Positions 1 through 9,690 of a stretch of 64,000 nucleotides of DNA are shown here, one piece after another. The stretch comes from Thermodesulfobacterium hydrogeniphilum (GTDB taxonomy: Bacteria; Desulfobacterota; Thermodesulfobacteria; Thermodesulfobacteriales; Thermodesulfobacteriaceae): NCBI RefSeq assembly GCF_000746255.1, contig NZ_JQKW01000011.1:61373-125372 (forward strand), given 5' to 3'. The notes below the pieces were generated by a model that was not told the DNA's origin, made no database searches, and worked only from the letters and a program-made list of their open reading frames with translations. Every line of letters starts with the position of its first letter. Within the stretch, counting starts at the first letter, position 1. Both the position numbers and the translations under genes were made by a program.

Positions 1-1
1 A

Positions 2-2221
2 ATAAGTTTTAATTTTGGTCCAACACTTCTTATCTGGCTAAAAGAAAATAAACCAGAGGTTTACAAAAAAATTTTAGAAGCAGATAGACTTAGTGCTAAG
101 AGATTTTCAGGACATGGATCTGCTATAGCTCAGGCTTATAATCATATAATTTTACCCTTAGCTAATACTCAGGATAAGAAAACCCAAATTTATTGGGGTA
201 TAAGAGATTTTACCAGCAGATTTGAAAGATATCCTGAGGGTATGTGGCTCCCTGAAACAGCAGTAGATTATGAAACTTTGGAAATACTTGCTAAATACGG
301 CATCAAATTTACTATTCTTGCTCCTCATCAGGCTAAAAGAGTTAAAAAAATAGAAAGTAAAGATTGGATAGAAGTAAATGAAAAAAATATAGACACAACC
401 AAGTCTTATTTGTGCAAGCTTCCCTCTGGAAGAAATATAAATATCTTCTTCTATAACGGTAAGGTCTCTCATAAAGTTGCTTTTGGAAGGTTATTAGTAA
501 ATGGAGAAACTTTTGCAAAAGAATTAATCTTTAATTTAAAAAATGATAAAACAATTCCTCAAATAGTTAATATTGCTACTGATGGAGAAACTTATGGACA
601 TTATTATAGATTCGGAGATATGGCTTTATCTTATTGTCTTTATTATATAGAAACTAATCATTTAGCTGAGATAACCAATTATGCAGAGTATTTGATGAAA
701 TATCCACCGATTTATGAAGTGGAAATCAGAGAAAATACCTCTTGGAGTTGTATTCATGGAGTAGAAAGATGGAAAAATGATTGTGGATGTAATACTGGAA
801 AGCATCCTCAATGGAATCAATCTTGGAGAAAACCCTTAAGAGAAGCCATGGATTGGTTAAGAGATCAACTTATATCTATTTATGAAGAAAAAGCCAGTAA
901 GTATTTTGCTGATCCCTGGAAAGTAAAAAATGAATATATAGAAGTAATTCTTGATAGAAGTAGAACAGAAAAATTTTTTAAAACATATGCAATAAAAGAA
1001 CTTAGTTTGGAAGAAAAAAGAGAGGCTTTAAAACTTTTAGAAATGCAAAGAAATGCACTTTTAATGTATACCAGTTGTGGATGGTATTTTGATGATATCT
1101 CAGGTATAGAATCTATTCAAATTATGAAATATGCTGCAAGAGCTATGCAACTTGCTGAAGAGATAACAGGAATTTCTTTAGAAGAAAAATATCTTGATAT
1201 TTTGAAAGATGCTCTCAGTAATATACCCAAATTTGAAAATGGAGCCAAGGTTTATAAGTTATTTGTAAAACCAAGTATAGTGAAATTACAAAAAGTAGGT
1301 GTGCATTATGCTATATCTTCTTTATTTAGAGATTATACCCCTAAAACTCAAATATTTTGTTATACCATAGAAAAGAAAATGTATGAAAAATTTGAGGCTG
1401 GAAAGTTTGGATTAGCTATAGGAAGAGTTAAAATAACTTCTAATATTACTCTGGATGAGGAAATAGTTGATTTTGCTGCTTTACATTTTGGAGATCATAA
1501 TAGCTGTGTAGGAGTTAGCTCATATAAAGATGACCAAATCTTTCAAAACATGTTTTTAGAAATAAAAAATGCTTTTGAGACAGGAGATATGACAGAAACT
1601 TTAAAAACTATTAATAAATATTTTAGTCCTGAGATTTATACATTGAGACATTTATTTAAAGATGAACAAAGAAAAATTTTAAAACAAGCTTTGAAGTTTG
1701 TTATAAAAGAAATAAAAAATATATTTAGAGATATATATGAAGAACAATATAATATTATGAATTTTTTAAGAACTTTGGATGTTCCTTTACCAGCTCCTAT
1801 GTTTGTAGTAGCAGAGCTTGTAGTAAATGAAGAATTAAAAGATATGTTTAAAAAAGAAAAAATAAATATAGAAAATTTAGAAAAACTGGTTAAAGATGCT
1901 AAAAGATGGAAAATAAGATTACAGAAAGAAGGTATAGAGTTTCATGCTACTTCTTTTCTTGAAAAAAGAGCAGAAGAATTATATAACAAACCTGAAGATC
2001 TTCAAAACATGCAAGACTTAATAGCTATTTTGGATTTGTTAAAAGAAATTTCTATTGAGCCTAATCTATGGAAAATCCAAAATGAATGTTTTTATATCGC
2101 AAAGAAAATTTTCAAAATTGCAGAAAAAGAAGCAAAATCAGGAAATGAAAAATATCAAAAATGGCTTGAAAAATTTTTAGAACTTTGCAAAGTGCTAAAA
2201 ATAAAAATAATAACATCTTAA
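2..2221 (+). CDS. GH57-type glycoside hydrolase (DUF3536 family), 5' end cut by window
   Basis: The reading frame is open from base 2, so the gene begins before the window; the first internal ATG is at 242. The 739 visible residues include the WLPET block (near 243) and the DGETYGH block (near 582), both typical of GH57 / DUF3536 proteins, followed by a long helical C-terminal half. Family members act on alpha-glucans such as glycogen or maltodextrin; substrate cannot be read from sequence. No signal peptide can be judged because the start is missing. It ends with TAA about 80 bases before a YihY gene on the same strand. The family call is solid; the cellular role is inference. Confidence 0.85.
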   Translation: MSFNFGPTLLIWLKENKPEVYKKILEADRLSAKRFSGHGSAIAQAYNHIILPLANTQDKKTQIYWGIRDFTSRFERYPEGMWLPETAVDYETLEILAKYGIKFTILAPHQAKRVKKIESKDWIEVNEKNIDTTKSYLCKLPSGRNINIFFYNGKVSHKVAFGRLLVNGETFAKELIFNLKNDKTIPQIVNIATDGETYGHYYRFGDMALSYCLYYIETNHLAEITNYAEYLMKYPPIYEVEIRENTSWSCIHGVERWKNDCGCNTGKHPQWNQSWRKPLREAMDWLRDQLISIYEEKASKYFADPWKVKNEYIEVILDRSRTEKFFKTYAIKELSLEEKREALKLLEMQRNALLMYTSCGWYFDDISGIESIQIMKYAARAMQLAEEITGISLEEKYLDILKDALSNIPKFENGAKVYKLFVKPSIVKLQKVGVHYAISSLFRDYTPKTQIFCYTIEKKMYEKFEAGKFGLAIGRVKITSNITLDEEIVDFAALHFGDHNSCVGVSSYKDDQIFQNMFLEIKNAFETGDMTETLKTINKYFSPEIYTLRHLFKDEQRKILKQALKFVIKEIKNIFRDIYEEQYNIMNFLRTLDVPLPAPMFVVAELVVNEELKDMFKKEKINIENLEKLVKDAKRWKIRLQKEGIEFHATSFLEKRAEELYNKPEDLQNMQDLIAILDLLKEISIEPNLWKIQNECFYIAKKIFKIAEKEAKSGNEKYQKWLEKFLELCKVLKIKIITS

Positions 2222-2304
2222 ATTCTTAATTGTAATATTAAAAAAACTTTAAAATAATAATTAAACTTGGTGTTTTAATAATTATATATTAAAATGTTAA
2301 AGTT

Positions 2305-3435
2305 ATGAATTTTCAATTTTTTAAATATCTTAAAACAGTTGTTTTACCATTTTTCAAAAAAATTAATAAAGATGAAATTCCAGTGTATGCTCAAGCTTTA
2401 ACTTTTAATACTTTACTTACTATTATTCCTATCCTTGGTCTTATAATTTCTTTAGCTCGTATTTTTGTGCCTCAACAAACCTTAGTTAATCAGATAATTT
2501 TAGAAGTAGCTAAATATTTAACACCTGAGGCTACTCAAAAAGTGATTAAAGTTATTTTTCAAATTTTAAAAGGTTTGGAGAAATTTCCCTTAGGTAAATT
2601 TAGTATTGTAACCTATTTTTTAATGGGTAGTGGTTTGCTTTTTCAAATAGAAGATGTTTTGAACAAAATTTTTGAAAGCTCAAAAAGAAGAACTTTTGTT
2701 CAAAGATTGACTTTTTTTTGGTTATTTATTACCCTTACTCCTTTAATCTTTTTAATGCCTCTTTCCTTTCATTCTTATATATCTAATTTCTCAAGTTTAA
2801 TATTTTTTCTTATATTTCTTTTCTTTTTTTTAATGTATATCTATTTCCCTGCTAAAGATGTACCTAAAAAAGAAGCTTTAATAGGAGCTATATTTTCAAC
2901 AGGTCTTTGGATCTTTTCTTCTTATATATATTCTATTTATATTAAATATGCTGTAAACTATTCTAAAATTTATGGATCCTTAGCTGCTATTCCACTTTTT
3001 CTTATCTGGATTTTTATAAACTGGTCTATTTTTCTTTTAGGTGCTGAATTAATTGTATTTTTAGAACAAAAAGCCTGGAAAAAAATTCACTTTGAATTAC
3101 CACATTTATGGTTAAAACTTTACATAATGTATATAATTGGCAAAAATTTCTCTGAAGGTAAAAATTTAAATATCTATGAACTTTCAAAAATTTTAGATAT
3201 TTCACCTATGTTAGTAGAATCAAGCCTGCAGGAATTGGAATCTCAGGGTTTTATCGTCATAAAAGAAGATAACATATTTTTAGCAAAACCCTTAGATAAA
3301 ATTAAAATAACTGATATTATAGAATTAAAAACTTTATTACAAGCTCGCTCTTCAGAACTTAATGAATTTTTAAAAAAAGTTAAAAAATTGTTAACACATA
3401 CTTTTGAGATAACTCTACAAGATCTTGTTACTTAG
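2305..3435 (+). CDS. YihY/BrkB-type integral membrane protein
   Basis: 376 residues with about six hydrophobic segments between residues 30 and 250, including the conserved family pattern of an early '[17 protein letters not shown]' segment and a late '[20 protein letters not shown]' segment. Residues about 265-345 form a soluble tail that reads like a winged helix ('[22 protein letters not shown]'). The family was once called RNase BN, but true RNase BN is a different protein; function is unknown. No Shine-Dalgarno is visible. A weak TTGGTG-17-TAAAAT promoter at 2267-2295 would put transcription start within a few bases of the ATG. The 3' end overlaps the convergent ACT gene by 4 bases. Confidence 0.8.
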   Translation: MNFQFFKYLKTVVLPFFKKINKDEIPVYAQALTFNTLLTIIPILGLIISLARIFVPQQTLVNQIILEVAKYLTPEATQKVIKVIFQILKGLEKFPLGKFSIVTYFLMGSGLLFQIEDVLNKIFESSKRRTFVQRLTFFWLFITLTPLIFLMPLSFHSYISNFSSLIFFLIFLFFFLMYIYFPAKDVPKKEALIGAIFSTGLWIFSSYIYSIYIKYAVNYSKIYGSLAAIPLFLIWIFINWSIFLLGAELIVFLEQKAWKKIHFELPHLWLKLYIMYIIGKNFSEGKNLNIYELSKILDISPMLVESSLQELESQGFIVIKEDNIFLAKPLDKIKITDIIELKTLLQARSSELNEFLKKVKKLLTHTFEITLQDLVT

Positions 3436-3863
3436 AGCTTTAAAATATCATCCCAGCTTAAAAGATGGACACCTTTTTCTTGTAAAATGGAAATACTTTT
3501 ATCAAGATTATTTGTTTTTAAAACTACCACTGCTTTTTCCTTGGATTTTTCTACAAAGGCATAAATATATTCTACATTTATATCAGCATCATATAAATAT
3601 TTTAATATTTCTGCCAAACCACCTGGTTCGTCTTTTACACCAACAGCTATAACATTGGTTATTTTTGTAGTAAATCCATTTTCCTCCAAAGCTTTTTTAG
3701 CTTCCTCAGGATTATTAACGATCATTCTTAAAATACCAAATTCAGAGGTATCAGCTATAGAAAGAGCCCTTATATTTATATTTTTATCTGCTACAGCTTT
3801 TAAAGCTTCATAAAGCCTTCCCTTTTTATTTTCTAAAAATACAGAAATTTGTTTTATTTTCAT
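3432..3863 (-). CDS. Tandem ACT-domain protein (second copy)
   Basis: 143 residues made of two ACT domains (about 1-70 and 71-143), each with the beta-alpha-beta pattern and a glycine turn ('[16 protein letters not shown]', '[16 protein letters not shown]'). ACT domains bind small ligands, often amino acids. It is the last gene of the operon and sits 11 bases downstream of an aryl-CoA ligase. The start is set by AGGAGG eight bases upstream. It is a paralogue of the ACT gene at 5194-5622. Known context: such ACT proteins accompany PaaK-type ligases in anaerobes and may sense an aromatic or amino acid ligand; that role is inferred here. Confidence 0.85.
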   Translation of the reverse strand: MKIKQISVFLENKKGRLYEALKAVADKNINIRALSIADTSEFGILRMIVNNPEEAKKALEENGFTTKITNVIAVGVKDEPGGLAEILKYLYDADINVEYIYAFVEKSKEKAVVVLKTNNLDKSISILQEKGVHLLSWDDILKL

Positions 3864-3874
3864 AACTTAGCCTC

Positions 3875-5179
3875 CTATTTTAAATTTCTCTTATCTATAA
3901 TTCTTTTAGCCTTTCCTTCACTTCTTGGAATACTTTTAGGCTCAACCAATGTAACCTTTACTCTTACTCCTACAGCTTCTTCTACTCTTTTTTCCAATTT
4001 TTTACGAAGATTTTCTATAGTTTTTACATCATCAGAAAAAACCTCTTTTGACATTTCTACCTGAACTTCTATTTCATCCAAATAATGAGGTCTGGTAAGC
4101 ACTATTTGATAATGAGGCTCTACTCCCTGCACTTCAAGAATAGCCTGTTCAATCTGATAAGGAAAAATCATTACACCTCTTACTTTTATCATATCATCAC
4201 TTCTTCCTTTAATTCTTTCTATTCTGGCCAAAGTTCTTCCACAGTCGCATTTCTCTCTATGAAGAGTAGTTATATCTCTGGTTCTAAAACGTATCATCGG
4301 CATTCCTTCACGAGAGAGACTTGTTATTACAAGTTCTCCTTCCTGACCTTCGGGCAGAGTTTCTCCTGTCTCAGGATCAATAATTTCTACTAAGAAATGA
4401 TCCTCCCAGATGTGCAATCCATTTTTAGCAGGACATTCATGAGCAACTCCTGGACCAATTATTTCGGTAAGTCCATAAACATTATACGCCTCTATTCCAA
4501 ATCTTTTTTCAATTTCTTTTCTCATTTCTTCAGTCCACATCTCAGCACCAAAACTTCCTTTCTTAAGTTTCAAAGCTGAAGGATCAATCCCCATCTCTTC
4601 TTTGGCATATTCTGCTAAATAAAGAGCATAAGAAGGAGTGCAGGCAATTACTGTAGTTCCAAAGTCTTTCATAAGTTCAATTTGTCTTCTGGTATTTCCT
4701 GCAGAGGCAGGAACTACTGTTGCACCTATTTTTTGAGCTCCGTAATGAAATCCAAGTCCACCTGTGAATAATCCATAACCATAAGCAATTTGAATAATAT
4801 CATCTTTAGTAACTCCTATCATTGTAAGAGAACGAGCTATCAGTTCTGCCCAAAGTTCTATATCCTTTCTGGTATAACCTGCTACAACAGGCTTACCTGT
4901 GGTTCCACTAGAGGTGTGAACTTCTACTATTTCACTTAAAGGCTCTGCAAATAGCCCAAAAGGATAGGCTTCTCTCATATCCATTTTACTTGTAAAAGGC
5001 AAATATTTTATATCATCTAAGGTTTTAATATCTTCTGGTTTTATCCCCTTTTCATCAAATTTCTTTTTATAAAAAGGAACTCTTTCATAAACTCTTTTAA
5101 CTACTTCTTTTAATTTTTTTAATTGAAGCTCTCTTAACTTTTCTTCATCCATACATTCAATTTCTTTATTCCAAAACAT
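3875..5179 (-). CDS. paaK: Phenylacetate-CoA ligase family protein (second copy)
   Basis: 434 residues, the usual PaaK length. The AMP-binding P-loop '[18 protein letters not shown]' is near residue 91, the '[10 protein letters not shown]' block near 235, a Cys cluster '[14 protein letters not shown]' near 310 and the C-terminal lysine region '[14 protein letters not shown]' at the end. The family activates aryl acids (phenylacetate and relatives) to CoA thioesters with ATP. A strong AAGGAGG precedes the ATG. Fourteen bases separate it from the upstream ACT gene. The close paralogue at 5633-6934 suggests an old tandem duplication of a ligase+ACT pair. Substrate unknown; indoleacetate or another amino-acid-derived aryl acid is possible. 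Confidence 0.88.
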   Translation of the reverse strand: MFWNKEIECMDEEKLRELQLKKLKEVVKRVYERVPFYKKKFDEKGIKPEDIKTLDDIKYLPFTSKMDMREAYPFGLFAEPLSEIVEVHTSSGTTGKPVVAGYTRKDIELWAELIARSLTMIGVTKDDIIQIAYGYGLFTGGLGFHYGAQKIGATVVPASAGNTRRQIELMKDFGTTVIACTPSYALYLAEYAKEEMGIDPSALKLKKGSFGAEMWTEEMRKEIEKRFGIEAYNVYGLTEIIGPGVAHECPAKNGLHIWEDHFLVEIIDPETGETLPEGQEGELVITSLSREGMPMIRFRTRDITTLHREKCDCGRTLARIERIKGRSDDMIKVRGVMIFPYQIEQAILEVQGVEPHYQIVLTRPHYLDEIEVQVEMSKEVFSDDVKTIENLRKKLEKRVEEAVGVRVKVTLVEPKSIPRSEGKAKRIIDKRNLK

Positions 5180-5193
5180 AAAAACTTCCTCCT

Positions 5194-5622
5194 TTACTTT
5201 ATATAATCCTTAGTAAGAAGATTATATCCATTATTTTTTAAGGCTCCAAGAGATTCTTCAAAATTATCAACCTCAAAAATAAAGAAGGCTTTTTTTCTAC
5301 TTTCTGGAACATAAACTAAAGCATTTTCTATATTTACTCCTTTTGAAGAAATAAATTTAACTACTTCATGAAGCCCCCCTGGTTTATCTACTATTTCAAT
5401 TCCTATAGCAGGAGTTATAGCTACAGCAAATCCCTTTTCTTTAAAAAGCTGATAGGCTTCTTGAGTTTTATCTACAAAAATTTTAATTACTCCAAAATCT
5501 TTAACACTGGTAATAGAAAAACCCAGAATATTTATTTGGCTATCAGCCAAAATTTTGGTTATTTTTTCTAATTTACCTGGCTTATTCTCTACAAATATAG
5601 AAATAATTTCTACTTTATGCAT
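5194..5622 (-). CDS. Tandem ACT-domain protein (first copy)
   Basis: 142 residues with two ACT domains ('[17 protein letters not shown]' near 11 and '[16 protein letters not shown]' near 80). It lies 10 bases downstream of the first PaaK gene and 14 upstream of the second, with AGGAGG placed before the ATG. It has the same layout as the gene at 3432-3863 but is clearly diverged from it. Likely a ligand-binding regulatory partner of the ligase beside it; the ligand is not predictable. Confidence 0.85.
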   Translation of the reverse strand: MHKVEIISIFVENKPGKLEKITKILADSQINILGFSITSVKDFGVIKIFVDKTQEAYQLFKEKGFAVAITPAIGIEIVDKPGGLHEVVKFISSKGVNIENALVYVPESRKKAFFIFEVDNFEESLGALKNNGYNLLTKDYIK

Positions 5623-5632
5623 TTTATGCCTC

Positions 5633-6934
5633 CTATAAAGTCCTTTTATCTATTACTCTTTTCGCTTTTCCTTCACTTACTGGTAAGGTGCCGGGTTCTA
5701 ATAATTCAACCTTTGGTCTTACCAAAATTGTCTTTCTTAATTTTTCTATAATTTCTTCTCTAAGCTTTAAAAGCCTTTCTACTCTACCATCAAAGAAATC
5801 TCTATCTATTTCTACTTTTACAATCATTTCATCATAATTTTCAAGCACAATTTGATAATTCTGAGCTACTCCTTTTATACTCATAAGCACAGCTTCTATT
5901 TGTTGTGGAAAAATATTTACTCCTCTAACTATAAACATATCATCGCTTCTTCCGAGAATTCTTGAAATTCTTCTATGAATTCTTCCGCAAGGACAAGGTT
6001 CGTTTATAAAATAAGTGAGATCTCTGGTTCTATATCTTATAAGAGGCATAGCTTCTCTATTAAGAGAAGTTAAAATCAGCTCTCCTATTTCTCCTTCTTT
6101 TACAGGTTCTCCTGTTTGTGGATTTATAATTTCTGCCAAGAAGGCATCTTCCCAAATATGAAGTCCATTTTTATAAACACATTCAAATCCAACACCAGGA
6201 CCTCCCATTTCAGAAAGTCCATAACAATTATAGACATCTATCCCAAGCATATCTTCTATTTTTTTTCTTGTTTCTTCAGAATAAGGTTCAGCTCCTAAAT
6301 AGGCTCTTTTTATTTTTAAATCTTTTCTTGGATCTATGCCTTTTTCCAGAATTACAGAAGCTACATAAAGGGCATAACTTGGTGTCATGTGAAAACAAGT
6401 AGTTCCAAAAGTTTTCATTAATTCTATTTGTCTTTCTGTATTTCCAGGCCCTGCAGGAATAACCATGACTCCTACTTTTTCAGCTCCATAATGCATTATA
6501 AAAGCACCTGTAAAAAGTCCATAGGTCATGGAATTTTGCAAAACATCTCCTTTAGTAGTTCCTGACATTACCAAACATCTGGCAATAAGTTCTGCACCAA
6601 AATCTATATCTTTTTTTGTAAAAAATATGGCTTTAGGTTTACCTGTAGTTCCACTGGAGGTGTGAAGCCTTATCACCTCTTCTTTTGGAACAGCTAAAAG
6701 TCCATAAGGATAATCCACAAAAAGATCCTCTTTTGTAGTAAAGGGTAGTTTTACAATATCTTCTAAGGTTTTAATATCTGAAGGTTTTACTCCTGCTTCT
6801 TCAAATTTTTTACGATAGTGAGGCACTTTATTATAAACAACTTCCACCACTCTTTTTAATCTTTCAAGTTGAAGTTTTTTTAGCTCCTTTTCTGGTAATG
6901 TCTCTATTTCCCGATTCCAGAAAGACACATCCAC
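5633..6934 (-). CDS. paaK: Phenylacetate-CoA ligase family protein (first copy)
   Basis: 433 residues starting at a GTG codon; AAGGAGG six bases upstream supports this start, and no in-frame ATG is near. It carries the AMP-binding loop '[18 protein letters not shown]' near residue 92, 'YGLSEMGGPGVGFECV' near 237, the 'NEPCPCGRIHRRI' cysteine pair and the C-terminal 'PVSEGKAKRVIDKR'. Expected reaction: aryl acid + ATP + CoA to aryl-CoA. It follows the MoeA fusion gene by 18 bases on the same strand, so it is probably read with the formate dehydrogenase operon. Whether aromatic-acid activation and formate metabolism are linked biochemically is not shown by sequence. Confidence 0.88.
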   Translation of the reverse strand: MDVSFWNREIETLPEKELKKLQLERLKRVVEVVYNKVPHYRKKFEEAGVKPSDIKTLEDIVKLPFTTKEDLFVDYPYGLLAVPKEEVIRLHTSSGTTGKPKAIFFTKKDIDFGAELIARCLVMSGTTKGDVLQNSMTYGLFTGAFIMHYGAEKVGVMVIPAGPGNTERQIELMKTFGTTCFHMTPSYALYVASVILEKGIDPRKDLKIKRAYLGAEPYSEETRKKIEDMLGIDVYNCYGLSEMGGPGVGFECVYKNGLHIWEDAFLAEIINPQTGEPVKEGEIGELILTSLNREAMPLIRYRTRDLTYFINEPCPCGRIHRRISRILGRSDDMFIVRGVNIFPQQIEAVLMSIKGVAQNYQIVLENYDEMIVKVEIDRDFFDGRVERLLKLREEIIEKLRKTILVRPKVELLEPGTLPVSEGKAKRVIDKRTL

Positions 6935-6952
6935 CTTTTATCCTCCTTTTTC

Positions 6953-8884
6953 TCAGTTTTCATATACTACTTTTCCCATATCTCTTATATCATATCCTCC
7001 TAATTTTATAACCATATTTCTAAAATCATTATCATTTCTTATAATATCAAGAAAAGCTTTTATAATTTCAAGATCTAAAAATTCCTTAGGAATGAGAATG
7101 TCATATCTCTCTTCTGTAAGAGGAATAAAATCCAGACCAAGTGCTTTTGCTGCAGCATATATACCTAATCCCACATCTGCTCTGCCGCTTAGCACTGCCT
7201 GAGCAACTCCCATGTGGGTATATTCTTCATTTTCATAGCCTTTTATTTTAATAGGGTCTATCCCAAGTTCTCTTAAATGTTTATCAAGAAGAAGTCTTGT
7301 TCCTGAACCTGACTGTCTGTTTATAAAAATTACATCTTTTCTAATAAGGTCTTCAAAACTTTTAATATTTTTGGGATTACCTTTTTTAATAATAAATCCC
7401 TGTGTTCTATAAACTAAGTTTATCAAAACTACTTTTTTTTCTGGTAAAAGTTTTTTTATAAAGGGTATATTATATTCTCCTGTTATTTCATCTAAAAGAT
7501 GAGTGCCAGCTATATGAGCCTCTCTTTTTTTAATAGCAATTAACCCTCCCATAGAACCTACATGTGCAGAAGAAAGACTCACATGAGGATATTTTTTTCT
7601 AAGAAAATTATAAAGAATATCCAAGGTATTATCATGGCTTCCTATACAAACAATGGTATTATCTATCTCTTCTTTAGTTCTCCATAAATAAACCTCTACA
7701 TTTTGGCCAGGAGAATATCCTTCAGAACCAGCAGGTATAACTATATAACCATCTGCTCTTACTACAGACATGAGAAGACCTGCTCCTCTTCCCATAGGAG
7801 AAACTATATACTTATTACCCACTTTACCGACTTTTACTCTTATAAATTCATCTACACCTATAGCTGATGAAATTTGTCTTGAAAGAATAGCTTGGATTCT
7901 TTCTTCTTTGGGAAGTTTTGTTCCCAAAAAAAGCTCCAAAAGAGGTCTTACAAATAAATAATAACAGAATATAGCTGAAACAGGGTATCCTGGAATACCT
8001 AAAACAGGTTTGTTATTTATAAATCCAGCTATAAAAGGTTTTCCTGGTTTAATAGCCACACCATTGATAATAACTTCACCAAGTTGGTTTATAATATAGT
8101 AAGTAAAATCCTCTTTCCCATAACCTGAACCTGCATTTAAAAGAACCATATCACATTCTTCCAAAGCCTTTAGAAGATTATTTTTTATATCATTTTCTTC
8201 ATCCTTAGAAATAGAATAAACCTTAGGTTCTCCTCCATCTTCTCTTATAAGATTAGAAAGCACTGCAGAATTGTATTCTATAAGATATGGTGGTTTTAAA
8301 GTAAATTTTTTTAATTTTTCTGGTTCTATTAATTCCGACCCTGTAGGAATAATTCCTATTAAAGGTTTTTTTCTAACTTTTATTTCTGTGATACCACTTG
8401 CAAGAATAGCTCCGATTTCAACAGGTTTTATAAAATAATTCTCAGGAATTATCATTTCTGTAGCCACAATATCTTCCCCTATAGGCCGGACATCGTGATA
8501 AGGAGGATAGGATTTATAAATTTCTATATATCCATTTTTTATATTTACTTCTTCAACAGGAATTACAGCATCAAAGTTTTCGGGAAGAGGATCGCCTGTT
8601 TCAATCCAGATAGCTTCCTCTCCTATTTTTAGTCTCACAGGATCTTTTTCAGTAGCTGAAAATGTATCCTTTGATCTCACTGCATATCCATCCATAGCTG
8701 CAGAATGGAAATAAGGAGAAGAAAGCCTTGCAAAGACAGGTTCTGCCGTAATCCTACCTACAGAATCCTTTACACTTATAAATTCTCCTTCAAGAGGAAA
8801 CTTGCACCTTTTTTCAAATTCTTTATTAAGTATATCAAGAGCAGCATTAAGGGTTATCAGCTTGTGAAAATGATGCCTTCCCAT
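6953..8884 (-). CDS. moeA: MoeA fused to a periplasmic-binding-protein-like domain
   Basis: 643 residues. Residues 1 to about 405 are a full MoeA (molybdopterin molybdenumtransferase; 'SAAMDGYAV' near 62, 'IPTGSEL' near 184, 'GIPGYPVSAIFCY' near 295). Residues about 410-643 form a LysR-substrate/PBP-like domain (COG1910 type) with 'SHDNTLDIL' and 'RQSGSGTRLLLDKHL'. MoeA inserts Mo (or W) into molybdopterin; the extra domain may bind an oxyanion or cofactor precursor, an inference from family architecture. It starts 2 bases after the fdhE stop, so translation is probably coupled. A second, unfused MoeA lies at 14363-15595. Confidence 0.9.
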   Translation of the reverse strand: MGRHHFHKLITLNAALDILNKEFEKRCKFPLEGEFISVKDSVGRITAEPVFARLSSPYFHSAAMDGYAVRSKDTFSATEKDPVRLKIGEEAIWIETGDPLPENFDAVIPVEEVNIKNGYIEIYKSYPPYHDVRPIGEDIVATEMIIPENYFIKPVEIGAILASGITEIKVRKKPLIGIIPTGSELIEPEKLKKFTLKPPYLIEYNSAVLSNLIREDGGEPKVYSISKDEENDIKNNLLKALEECDMVLLNAGSGYGKEDFTYYIINQLGEVIINGVAIKPGKPFIAGFINNKPVLGIPGYPVSAIFCYYLFVRPLLELFLGTKLPKEERIQAILSRQISSAIGVDEFIRVKVGKVGNKYIVSPMGRGAGLLMSVVRADGYIVIPAGSEGYSPGQNVEVYLWRTKEEIDNTIVCIGSHDNTLDILYNFLRKKYPHVSLSSAHVGSMGGLIAIKKREAHIAGTHLLDEITGEYNIPFIKKLLPEKKVVLINLVYRTQGFIIKKGNPKNIKSFEDLIRKDVIFINRQSGSGTRLLLDKHLRELGIDPIKIKGYENEEYTHMGVAQAVLSGRADVGLGIYAAAKALGLDFIPLTEERYDILIPKEFLDLEIIKAFLDIIRNDNDFRNMVIKLGGYDIRDMGKVVYEN

Positions 8885-8886
8885 CT

Positions 8887-9591
8887 TTAAACCTTTCTTA
8901 TACCCAGCACATTAGGAGACTTCCTTTCATAACCCCTTTCCTGTGCCACTACATCAAGAGGCAAACTTATAAGATCTATAAGAAATAGGTCTCTAAACCT
9001 ATCAAATACATCTGCTTTAAAACTTTTTATATAACTTTTACAATTTTTGCACAAATCTATTCTTATTTCATCTTCATCCACAAGAAGGTCTATCTGGGTA
9101 GGATCTCTTACCAAACAATTTGCACAGCCTATCCTGAAAATTTTACCCCGAGTCTCACAAAGTGTGCAAACTATGTATCTGCGATTATCTTCGTCTATCA
9201 AGGCAAGAGAAGGAGAGCTTCCACATACTGGACACTTTCCCTCTTCAAAAGAGTATTCTCCTTTTCTTTCTGAAGCTAAATAAAAACCTTTCATTAAAAT
9301 AAATAAAGACCTTTCAACTTCCTCTCCCTGCTCTTTTTCAAGAGGAAGATCTTTTAAACATAAAGGATTATTAAAGGGATCTTCGTTCAATTTCTTTATA
9401 CTTTCTTTTAGAAAATCTACAAATTCATAGGGAACATCAAAAATCTCAGCAAAAGGGGTAAGCACTTCCTCTACTTTTGAAGCACCTTTAACTTTTTCCT
9501 TAAATTGCAAGAGCTTTTCATAAAGATTCAGTACCTCCTCCAAATGCGGTCTTTCTTTTTTTAAATTACTTATTAAAACACATTTATTCAT
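8887..9591 (-). CDS. fdhE: Formate dehydrogenase accessory protein FdhE
   Basis: 234 residues. Zinc-ribbon cysteines typical of FdhE are present: 'CPVCGSSPSLALI', 'CTLCETRGKIF', 'CANC' and 'CKNCKSYI' in the C-terminal half. FdhE is a cytoplasmic chaperone needed for maturation and export readiness of Tat-exported formate dehydrogenases. The frame is open 12 codons further upstream, but AAGGGGG ends eight bases before the ATG at 9591, which fixes this start. It lies between fdhB and the MoeA fusion on the same strand, fitting its role in assembling the enzyme encoded just upstream. Confidence 0.9.
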   Translation of the reverse strand: MNKCVLISNLKKERPHLEEVLNLYEKLLQFKEKVKGASKVEEVLTPFAEIFDVPYEFVDFLKESIKKLNEDPFNNPLCLKDLPLEKEQGEEVERSLFILMKGFYLASERKGEYSFEEGKCPVCGSSPSLALIDEDNRRYIVCTLCETRGKIFRIGCANCLVRDPTQIDLLVDEDEIRIDLCKNCKSYIKSFKADVFDRFRDLFLIDLISLPLDVVAQERGYERKSPNVLGIRKV

Positions 9592-9649
9592 TAATAATAC
9601 CCCCTTATTAAGATTTAACCTTATCACAAAACTTGAGAAAAGACAAGAG

Positions 9650-9680
9650 AAGGGGAAAGGTTCTCTTTTCCTTTCCCCTT
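9650..9680. other. Intercistronic hairpin fdhB-fdhE
   Basis: An 11-bp perfect inverted repeat, AAGGGGAAAGG / CCTTTCCCCTT, with a 9-base loop. The T-run that would make it an intrinsic terminator is on the plus-strand side, not on the minus strand that carries the genes, so it is better read as an mRNA processing or stability element. Confidence 0.55.
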
Positions 9681-9690
9681 TTTATAATTT

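Noticed and set aside
3425..3652. Short plus-strand frame at the end of yihY
   Set aside because: It is antisense to the ACT gene and has no ribosome binding site or family features.
9592..9627. Upstream start for fdhE
   Set aside because: A strong AAGGGGG lies inside this stretch, directed at the ATG at 9591.
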